DNA of 26,555 nucleotides from SZUA-254 sp964596065. Its GTDB lineage: Bacteria; Bacteroidota; Ignavibacteria; UBA10030; SZUA-254. A model generated the notes under the pieces. That model was not told where the DNA came from. It ran no database searches and saw only the letters and a list, made by a program, of their open reading frames with translations. Below are positions 15,906 to 21,440 of this stretch, one piece after another. Made by a program: the position numbers and the translations under genes. Positions within the stretch are counted from its first letter, which is position 1. Every line of letters starts with the position of its first letter. The DNA lies in contig CAZQSM010000029.1 in the NCBI GenBank assembly GCA_964596065.1, positions 1-26,555 on the forward strand, in the 5' to 3' direction.

Positions 15906-16046
15906 ATGAAACTCCCGTTGTCCGTCATCGTCATCACGCGCGACCCGGAGACGAAGCAGGAGGTCCACAACCGCTTCGACGCGCTCACCAGTCATCCCCG
16001 CCTGAAGATCCTCCTGATCGCGCTGCGGGCGGCCTTCTCCCTCTGA
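15906..16046 (+). CDS. 46-residue hypothetical protein
   Basis: A short ORF, ATG 15906 to TGA 16044-16046, preceded by a perfect AGGAGG. It starts MKLPLSVIVITRDPETKQ and ends in a leucine-rich segment (RLKILLIALRAAFSL) that could form a membrane-seeking amphipathic helix. I recognise no family; the SVIVITR start resembles the first strand of GT2 glycosyltransferases, so a remnant of a larger gene is an alternative. It lies 58 bases after the dehydrogenase-like gene and 11 bases before the amidase gene, so it could be co-transcribed with either. The strong ribosome site and tight spacing favour a real gene. Confidence 0.5.
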   Translation: MKLPLSVIVITRDPETKQEVHNRFDALTSHPRLKILLIALRAAFSL

Positions 16047-16057
16047 GCGCGCGACCG

Positions 16058-16852
16058 ATGACCCTGCTCCGTCCCTCGTTGTTCCTCCTCATCCTCATCC
16101 TGTTCGCCCCGGCGCCGGACGCGCTCCCCCAGCGGCGCATCCCCGTCGAGTTCGCCTCGCGCCCGGGCGCCGGCGCCTCGGTCGCCTCGGTCACCGAGGC
16201 GGGGCACCTGTACGGCTCCCTGAACGACGTCGTCTCCGCGTTCGGACTCCGGTCGTACGAGAACCCCGGGTCGGAAAAATTCGAGATCAAGTCGGGGATC
16301 TTCGCNNNNNNNNNNNNNNNNNNNNNNNNNNNNNNNNNNNNNNNNNNNNNNNNNNNNNNNNNNNNNNNNNNNNNNNNNNNNNNNNNNNNNNNNNNNNNNN
16401 NNNNNTTCGAGATCTACCTCCTCCGGCCGGGCAAGACCGAGGCCGCCCTCCGGGTCGCCGAAAAGGAAAACGCCGTCGTGAAACTCGAGGAGGGGTACGA
16501 ACAGCGGTACAAGGAACTCACCGAGGAAAACTACATCCTCCTCACCATGGCCCAGAGCTCGTACGTGAAGCACAGCGAACGGTTCGCGGAGATCCTGCAG
16601 CAGGAGATGGGGAAGAAACTCCAGCTCGAGAACAACGGCGTGAAGCAGGCGGGGTTCCTCGTCCTCTGGGGCGCTTCGATGCCGCACGCGTACGTCGAGA
16701 CCGGATACCTCTCCAACCGGAAGGACGAGCGGTTCCTCCGGAGCGAGTCGGGGCAGCGGGACATGGCCGAGGCGATCTTCGCGGGCGTGAAGCGGTACAA
16801 ATCGGAATACGAGAAATCCCTCCAGGCCGGCGAAGCGACCGGCGGCCGGTAG
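16058..16852 (+). CDS. secreted N-acetylmuramoyl-L-alanine amidase (Amidase_3), interrupted by assembly gap
   Basis: It begins with a signal peptide (RPSLFLLILILFAPAPDALP) and a fragment of a substrate- or wall-binding domain (GHLYGSLNDVVSAFGL). After the N run come the second half of an AmiC/CwlM-type zinc amidase (FEIYLLRPGKT), then NNGVKQAGFLVLWGASMP and VETGYLSNRKDERFL, which includes the catalytic Glu of VETG. The enzyme cleaves the amide between MurNAc and the stem peptide in the periplasm. The zinc-binding His and Glu of the first half are missing in the gap. The visible 100 N keep frame, but 33 residues cannot hold the missing core; family length suggests several hundred bases. It converges on the Rieske-like gene. 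Confidence 0.85.
   Translation: MTLLRPSLFLLILILFAPAPDALPQRRIPVEFASRPGAGASVASVTEAGHLYGSLNDVVSAFGLRSYENPGSEKFEIKSGIFXXXXXXXXXXXXXXXXXXXXXXXXXXXXXXXXXXFEIYLLRPGKTEAALRVAEKENAVVKLEEGYEQRYKELTEENYILLTMAQSSYVKHSERFAEILQQEMGKKLQLENNGVKQAGFLVLWGASMPHAYVETGYLSNRKDERFLRSESGQRDMAEAIFAGVKRYKSEYEKSLQAGEATGGR
16306..16405. other. assembly gap (100 N)
   Basis: Exactly 100 N within the amidase gene, hiding the first half of the catalytic domain. The true length is unknown and almost certainly longer. Confidence 0.99.
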
Positions 16853-16860
16853 GACCGGCC
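16844..16860. terminator. bidirectional hairpin between convergent genes
   Basis: Perfect 7-bp stem GGCCGGT / ACCGGCC with a 3-base loop. The amidase stop codon TAG (16850-16852) lies at the stem-loop junction. No T-tract follows on either strand, so it is at best a weak or Rho-assisted terminator, but it separates the two convergent genes. Confidence 0.45.
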
Positions 16861-16867
16861 CTCCCAC

Positions 16868-17308
16868 TCAACTCAGGAAGATCCTCAGCGACGTCTCGCG
16901 GTACTCGGTCCGGTAGGACGTCAACGGCTTGTCGGCGGGCCCGTAGACGGGGGCGCCGTCGAGGGCGAAGCGGCACGCGTGGCAGCGGCACTTGAAGTAG
17001 TTGTCCTGCAGGTCGACACGGCACACACCGTAGGTGCAGGCCGGCAGCACGGCGGAAAACCGGTCGATGGCGGTCCGCACCACGAGCATGCTGGACTCTG
17101 AGGGGCTCAGGAGCAATTCCACGGACCCGCCCGTCTTGTAGAGCTCCGGATACCAGTTCAGGAACAGGTCGATGACGTTCCCCGACGGGGTGTAACGGTA
17201 GACCGTCGTTCCGCCCGGGGCGCAGCCCGACGCCGCCAGCCCCGCCGCGATACCGCCCCCCGCCAGCGCGGCCATCCGGCGAAGAAAATACCTCCTCGAT
17301 TCCCTCAT
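16868..17308 (-). CDS. Tat-exported Rieske-like lipoprotein with Tyr replacing a cluster His
   Basis: 146 residues. The N-terminus has an exact Tat motif (S4-R-R-Y-F-L-R), a hydrophobic Ala/Gly core and a possible lipobox AASGC with Cys29, so it is probably anchored outside the cytoplasmic membrane. The C-terminal half is Rieske-like. Box I reads C91-T-Y93-G-V-C96 where C-T-H-L-G-C is expected. Box II reads C107-R-C109-H110-A-C112 where C-P-C-H-G-S is expected, followed by the family's GPADKPL. A His ligand of the [2Fe-2S] cluster is thus Tyr, and an extra Cys is present. It follows the Feo genes but has its own promoter and palindrome. An extracytoplasmic electron-transfer role in iron handling is inference. 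Confidence 0.7.
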   Translation of the reverse strand: MRESRRYFLRRMAALAGGGIAAGLAASGCAPGGTTVYRYTPSGNVIDLFLNWYPELYKTGGSVELLLSPSESSMLVVRTAIDRFSAVLPACTYGVCRVDLQDNYFKCRCHACRFALDGAPVYGPADKPLTSYRTEYRETSLRIFLS

Positions 17309-17340
17309 TTGACGCTCAGCACCGGAGTGGAAGCCACCTC

Positions 17341-17361
17341 ATAATCCCGCTACGGGAATAT
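17341..17361. promoter_or_regulatory. near-perfect palindrome over the Rieske-like gene promoter
   Basis: Arms ATAATCCCG and CGGGAATAT around a CTA centre; 8 of 9 positions pair. It overlaps the -10 box and the predicted start site, the usual position of a repressor operator. It differs from the DtxR-type palindrome at 21336-21351. Confidence 0.5.
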
Positions 17362-17385
17362 ACACAAGCGCCGGCCCTCCCGCAA
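17355..17385 (-). promoter_or_regulatory. promoter of the Rieske-like gene
   Basis: Minus strand TTGCGG (17380-17385), 17 bases, TATATTCC (17355-17362). The predicted start near 17349 gives a leader of about 40 nt before the ATG at 17308. Confidence 0.5.
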
Positions 17386-17410
17386 CGGAGCCCGGTCCGC
17401 CCCCGGAACG

Positions 17411-18829
17411 TCACTGGACCGCCAGCCTCCACGCCTGCGCCACCAGGAAACAGACCGCGAGTCCGATGAGCACCGGAAGTACGGTGGCGACGGCGGTCCA
17501 CTTCACGCTTCGCGTTTCCTTGAAGATCGTGTAAATCGTCGTGGAGCAGGGATTGTGCAGCAGGCTGAAGAGCATCAGGTTGAGGCCCGTCAGGACGGTC
17601 CAGCCCCCCGCGCGCAGGACCTCGGCGGCGGCCGAAGCGTCGTCCGGCTCGAACATGACGCCCGCGCCCGCGCCGACCCCCGCGATGTTCGAGCTGACGA
17701 CCGTCAGCATCAGGATCGTCGGGATGACGATCTCGTTCGCGGGAATCGCGATGATGTACGCGAGGAGGATCACCCCGTTCAATCCGAGCAGCAACCCCAG
17801 GGGATCGATGGCCTCGATGATGTGTTCGGCGAGGCTCAGGTCGCCGACGGAGATGTTCGACAGGAGCCAGATCACCGCGCCCGCCGGGGCGGCGAAGACG
17901 ATCGCGCGCCACAGCACGATCAGCGTCCGTTCGATCAGCGATTTGTAGAGCGTCTGCCAGAGCTGCGGCGGACGGTAGGGCGGAAGTTCCAGGCTGAACG
18001 AGGACGCCTCGCCCTTCAGGACGGTCTTCGACAGTCCCCACGACACCGCGAGGGTGGAGGCGATCCCGAGCATGGCGATCGCGACCACGGCGCCGGCGGT
18101 CACCATTCCCGCGAGGTGGGCGGGTGCCAGGGCGCCGAAGAAAATGGAGGCGATGAGGATCTGCGTGGGCCAGCGGCCGTTGCAGAGCGAAAAATTGTTG
18201 GTGATGATGGCGATGAGCCGCTCCCTCGGACTGTCGATGATGCGCGTGGCGATGACACCCGCCGCGTTGCACCCGAAACCCATTGTCATGCTGAGGGACT
18301 GCTTTCCGTGCGCCCCCGCCCTGCGAAAGAGCGAATCCATGTTGAAGGCGACCCTCGGCAGGTACCCGAAATCCTCGAGCAGGGTGAACAGGGGGAAGAA
18401 GATCGCCATCGGGGGCAGCATGACGCTGATGACCCACGCCATGGCGAGCCAGACGCCGTCGATGAGCACTCCGGTGAGCCACCATGGGGAACCGGAGAGC
18501 GCGAACGCGTCCTTCAGCCACGGGTGGATGGTGTCGACGAGTAACGACGCGATCATCGCCGAGGGGACGTTCGCGCCCTCGACGGTGAGCCAGAAGACGA
18601 CGGCGAGCAGGAGGAACATCAGCGGAAACCCGAACCACCGGCTGGTGATGAGCAGGTCGAGCTTTTTGTTCAGGTCGAAGCGCGTTTTCCCGGCGGGAAG
18701 CGTGATCGCCCTCGACGCGATGGAATTAGCGTCCGCGTAGATCGATTCCACGAGCGCGTCGTGGATGTGTTCGCCGATCTCCCATCGCGAGGCGTTCGCG
18801 TGCGCGAGGATGTCGTCCCTGTCCGTCAT
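17411..18829 (-). CDS. feoB: FeoB membrane-domain protein (permease half of a split FeoB)
   Basis: 472 residues with many hydrophobic helices. Gate motifs are present: MTMGFGCNAAGVIATRI, NNFSLCNGRWPTQIL (Cys retained), the second gate IPANEIVIPTILM, and NLMLFSLLHNPCSTTIYTIF. This is the ferrous-iron pore of FeoB, normally fused behind a GTPase domain; here the GTPase is a separate gene upstream. The start ATG 18829 has a TGAGGA ribosome site overlapping the GTPase gene's TGA, eight bases from stop to start, so the halves are translationally coupled. An extended reading from 18952 only re-reads the GTPase gene in another frame. The frames differ, so a simple missed stop does not explain the split; a frameshift error remains possible but the good ribosome site argues against it. 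Confidence 0.88.
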   Translation of the reverse strand: MTDRDDILAHANASRWEIGEHIHDALVESIYADANSIASRAITLPAGKTRFDLNKKLDLLITSRWFGFPLMFLLLAVVFWLTVEGANVPSAMIASLLVDTIHPWLKDAFALSGSPWWLTGVLIDGVWLAMAWVISVMLPPMAIFFPLFTLLEDFGYLPRVAFNMDSLFRRAGAHGKQSLSMTMGFGCNAAGVIATRIIDSPRERLIAIITNNFSLCNGRWPTQILIASIFFGALAPAHLAGMVTAGAVVAIAMLGIASTLAVSWGLSKTVLKGEASSFSLELPPYRPPQLWQTLYKSLIERTLIVLWRAIVFAAPAGAVIWLLSNISVGDLSLAEHIIEAIDPLGLLLGLNGVILLAYIIAIPANEIVIPTILMLTVVSSNIAGVGAGAGVMFEPDDASAAAEVLRAGGWTVLTGLNLMLFSLLHNPCSTTIYTIFKETRSVKWTAVATVLPVLIGLAVCFLVAQAWRLAVQ

Positions 18830-18834
18830 CGAAG

Positions 18835-18840
18835 TCCTCA
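18835..18840 (-). promoter_or_regulatory. ribosome binding site overlapping the FeoB GTPase stop codon
   Basis: TGAGGA on the minus strand contains the stop TGA of the GTPase gene and sits five bases before the ATG at 18829, coupling the two FeoB halves. Confidence 0.55.
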
Positions 18841-19650
18841 GGCCCCCGCCGGTTGTTGAATCGGGGTGTTGCGGGACAGGTCCCCCAGTTCCCCGCTCCT
18901 CACGGCGTCGATGATCTTCTGGTCGCCTTCCAGCAGCCTCAACGCGATCCACCGGGCGTTGGGAATCCGGGGAAAGGCCCGGGAAATCCTGTCGGTCAAT
19001 TCCAGGATGGCCTTCTCGAGCCGGGGCGCGGTTTTCTCCAGCCGGTGAGGACGGCAGATGTACGCCCCGGTCGCGACCTCGAAAATGTATTTCAGCAATT
19101 CGGGGATGCCCTCCTCCCGGCGGGCCGCCGTTGCGACCACCGGGACGCCGAGGTCCCTGGCCAGCTGCCGGACGTCGATGTCGATTTGGTGGCGCTTCGC
19201 TTCATCCATCAGGTTGAGGCAGACGACGGCGCGATCGGTGATCTCCAGGACCTGCAGGACGAGGTTCAGGTTCCGTTCCAGGCAGGTGGCGTCGGCGACG
19301 ATGACGGTGACATCGGGCTGTCCGAAGAGGAGAAAATCCCGGGCGACTTCCTCGTCCGTGCTGGTGGAAAGGAGGGAATAGGTCCCCGGCAGATCCACGA
19401 GTTTGAAGCGCTTGTTGCCGTACACGAATCCGCCCTCGGCCCGCGTGATGGTTTTCCCGGGCCAGTTCCCGGTATGCTGCCGGAGACCGGTCAGCGCGTT
19501 GAACACGGTGCTCTTCCCGGTATTCGGGTTCCCGGCGAGGCACACAACGTAGTCGAACCGGGACATGTTGATGCCGAGTTTGACCAGGTTCCCGGAATTG
19601 TGGACCGGACAATCCCCGCAATGCGCGTCGTGCGTGTGGGCCATCGTCAT
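18838..19650 (-). CDS. feoB: FeoB GTPase-domain protein (N-terminal half of a split FeoB) with His/Cys-rich leader
   Basis: 270 residues. G-protein motifs: G1 GNPNTGKST (40-48), G3 VDLPGTYS (85-92, with D86), G4 NLMD (146-149). About 100 residues matching the helical GDI-type domain follow, ending in RWIALRLLEGDQKIID. The protein binds and hydrolyses GTP to gate iron entry through the separately encoded pore. The first 17 residues include HTHDAHCGDCPVH (5-17): four His and two Cys in 13 positions, a plausible metal-binding patch. The ATG at 19650 overlaps the preceding TGA (ATGA, 19647-19650), which supports the long start; an ATG at 19566 would drop the patch. No ribosome site is visible at either. 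Confidence 0.88.
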   Translation of the reverse strand: MTMAHTHDAHCGDCPVHNSGNLVKLGINMSRFDYVVCLAGNPNTGKSTVFNALTGLRQHTGNWPGKTITRAEGGFVYGNKRFKLVDLPGTYSLLSTSTDEEVARDFLLFGQPDVTVIVADATCLERNLNLVLQVLEITDRAVVCLNLMDEAKRHQIDIDVRQLARDLGVPVVATAARREEGIPELLKYIFEVATGAYICRPHRLEKTAPRLEKAILELTDRISRAFPRIPNARWIALRLLEGDQKIIDAVRSGELGDLSRNTPIQQPAGA

Positions 19651-20663
19651 CGTTGGATGAAAATCATTCGTGTGTGCATTTTTCGCAGGGCGATCGTCGA
19701 GCCCCGGATGTTGTAGGCGATCGGGTCCCCCGACGCGCTCTGCATCTCCGCGCGGACCGTCGTCCCGGGGACGATCCCGAGGTCGAGCAGCCGCCTCCGC
19801 TGCTGCCCCCGCATCGCTTTCGAGATGCCCAGGACCTTCCCCTCTTCCCCGATCCTGAGCGACGACAGCGTGTCGGGCGGGGCCGTGATCCGGGGTTCCT
19901 CCCCGGTGATCTGCGCGACGGTGATGTTATTGGTCAGCAGCGGGGGGAGGACCATTTCCCCGCCGTCCGCCGCAAACCGGACGCGTTCGTTCGTCCGCTC
20001 GATCATCCAGACCTGCATCCCCACGTAGAGTCCCTTCGCCACAAGTTGGGCGTACACGGCCTCCGGTTCGTCCTCGATGTGGGTAATGACCCCGAACTCG
20101 CCCGCGCCGAACGTGAGGAGCGACCTCCCCCGAATCCGGGGCATGGTGCCGTCCGGCGCGGGGATCGGGTCGCCGTGCGGATCGTAATGCGGATTTCCGA
20201 TCGCGGCCGCCAGCTCCTCGGCTTCGGCCTCCGTGAGTTCGTGTTCGGCCAGTTCCGCCGAGGAGTGCCATTTCGTGGCCGGAACGCCGGTCTCATCGGC
20301 GAGGTACCGTTCCCACAACCGGTGGACGCGGATGACGCGCAGCGCGTACGAGTTGCCTTCGGCCGTGAGGCGCACGCCACCGGCGTGGGTGGTGAGCAAG
20401 CCCATCGACGACAACCGCGTGAGCAGCGCGGCGGCCTCATCGGTGGAAATGACCAGCATGCCCGCTATCCCCTCCGTGGTGCACGCGATCTGTTTCTCCC
20501 CGCAGTCGTGGATGTGCTTCAACGCGTCTTCGACCAGCACGCGGTGCATCCGGTTGCGCCGGCGTTTCCACGGGAGGAGGACGCCCGACCGGTGGAGCAT
20601 CAGGAGAAGACCCCCGGCGAGGAGTATCGCGACCGTGACCAGCGCAATCGATTGAACGTTCAT
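19647..20663 (-). CDS. membrane-anchored DtxR-like / FeoA fusion protein
   Basis: 338 residues. One hydrophobic helix (about 6-24) is followed by the basic PWKRRRNR, so the rest is predicted to be cytoplasmic. Then come a DtxR-like winged helix (VEDALKHIHDCGEKQIACTT, about 44-63, through residue 111) and a dimerisation/metal domain with every MntR-type ligand aligned: D46, H114, E137, E140, H141. Next are a first SH3-like domain and a C-terminal canonical FeoA domain (LRIGEEGKVLGISKAM; RRLLDLGIVPGTTV). The recognition-helix region reads STDEAAALLTRL instead of the family's GSVTxxLKKL, so DNA binding may be lost. TGAGGGGGG upstream overlaps the repressor stop. FeoA normally stimulates FeoB; no separate feoA is present, so this protein probably supplies it and senses metal at the transporter. 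Confidence 0.8.
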   Translation of the reverse strand: MNVQSIALVTVAILLAGGLLLMLHRSGVLLPWKRRRNRMHRVLVEDALKHIHDCGEKQIACTTEGIAGMLVISTDEAAALLTRLSSMGLLTTHAGGVRLTAEGNSYALRVIRVHRLWERYLADETGVPATKWHSSAELAEHELTEAEAEELAAAIGNPHYDPHGDPIPAPDGTMPRIRGRSLLTFGAGEFGVITHIEDEPEAVYAQLVAKGLYVGMQVWMIERTNERVRFAADGGEMVLPPLLTNNITVAQITGEEPRITAPPDTLSSLRIGEEGKVLGISKAMRGQQRRRLLDLGIVPGTTVRAEMQSASGDPIAYNIRGSTIALRKMHTRMIFIQR

Positions 20664-20673
20664 CGTCCCCCCC

Positions 20674-21327
20674 TCACGCGAGTTCGCCGTAGATCGAGCC
20701 GGCCACTTCGCGGCTCAGGAACTTTTCGCCGTTCCCCGATCCGACCACCACCGAACCGTCGAACGGCCGCACCTCCCTGATCGTGACGAGGGTCCTCAGC
20801 GACAGCCCGAGCTTCGCGGTGTGCTGGAGGATCGCCGAGCTGTCGTCGCTGACGCGCACGATCGTCACGGCGTCCCCGGGACTGAACTCCGAGAGCGGCC
20901 GGCCCTTCAGGGGCGGCAGCGTCCCGTCGGCGGTCGGGACCGGTTCGCCGTGGGGGTCGGTGTCGGGGTGCCCGAGCATCTCGCTCATGCGCCGCTCCAG
21001 CTCGTCGGACGTCACGTGCTCGAGCCGCTCGGCCTCCTCGTGCACCTCGTCCCAGCGGTATCCGAGGTATTCGACGAGGAAGATTTCCCAGAGGCGGTGG
21101 CGGCGCATCATCGTGATCGCCGTCCGCCGGCCGGCCGCCGTGAGCGAGACGCCGCGGTACGGCACGTACCTGATCAGTTTCTTCGCCGCCAGCTTTTTCA
21201 GCATGTCGGTCACCGACCCGTCGCCGATTCCCAGGTGTCGGGCGAGCGCCGACGTGGTCACCTCGCCGCCGCCGGACCCGAGCTTGTGGATCCCCTTGAG
21301 GTAATCTTCGGTCGATTGGTTGTTCAT
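20674..21327 (-). CDS. DtxR/MntR-family metal-dependent repressor
   Basis: 217 residues: winged helix (TEDYLKGIHKLG; ARHLGIGDGSVTDMLKKLAA), metal/dimerisation domain (MMRRHRLWEIFLVEYLG; HEEAERLEHVTSDEL; HPDTDPHGEPVP) and a C-terminal SH3-like domain. Metal ligands are D8, H77, E100, E103 and H104, the set of manganese-sensing MntR rather than the Met/Cys set of iron-sensing DtxR/IdeR. MntR itself lacks the third domain, so this is a mixed type. It heads the Feo cluster (10 bases to the fusion gene), and a 16-bp palindrome lies on its promoter, predicting metal-dependent autorepression of the whole cluster. Start ATG 21327. Whether it senses Fe(II) or Mn(II) in the cell cannot be decided from sequence. 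Confidence 0.9.
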   Translation of the reverse strand: MNNQSTEDYLKGIHKLGSGGGEVTTSALARHLGIGDGSVTDMLKKLAAKKLIRYVPYRGVSLTAAGRRTAITMMRRHRLWEIFLVEYLGYRWDEVHEEAERLEHVTSDELERRMSEMLGHPDTDPHGEPVPTADGTLPPLKGRPLSEFSPGDAVTIVRVSDDSSAILQHTAKLGLSLRTLVTIREVRPFDGSVVVGSGNGEKFLSREVAGSIYGELA

Positions 21328-21335
21328 GGGACGAT

Positions 21336-21351
21336 TTTAGGTGTACCTAAA
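21336..21351. promoter_or_regulatory. DtxR/MntR-type operator (perfect 16-bp palindrome)
   Basis: TTTAGGT-gt-ACCTAAA: seven-base arms match perfectly. Its TTAGGT/ACCTAA halves resemble known DtxR/IdeR-type boxes. It lies 9 bases upstream of the repressor ATG and overlaps the -10 box (21348-21355). Confidence 0.75.
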
Positions 21352-21378
21352 TATATATTTTGGACCATAAAAAAGCAA
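21348..21378 (-). promoter_or_regulatory. promoter of the Feo cluster
   Basis: Minus strand TTGCTT (21373-21378), 17 bases, TATATTTA (21348-21355). The -35 coincides with the T-tract of the terminator of the upstream transporter gene. Confidence 0.6.
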
Positions 21379-21405
21379 GCCCCGGTCCGTTGCCGGGACC
21401 GGGGC
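21368..21405 (-). terminator. Rho-independent terminator of the MFS transporter gene
   Basis: Stem GCCCCGGTCC / GGACCGGGGC (21379-21388 and 21396-21405, 10 bp, 7-base loop). On the minus strand it is followed by TTGCTTTTTTAT. It lies 36 bases after the transporter stop. Confidence 0.85.
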
Positions 21406-21440
21406 CTGAGAAATCCCCCGATATGTTATAAAAAGGCCGG

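Noticed and set aside
18830..18952. 41-residue N-terminal extension of the FeoB permease half
   Set aside because: It re-reads the end of the GTPase gene in another frame and resembles no FeoB; the ATG at 18829 has the ribosome site.
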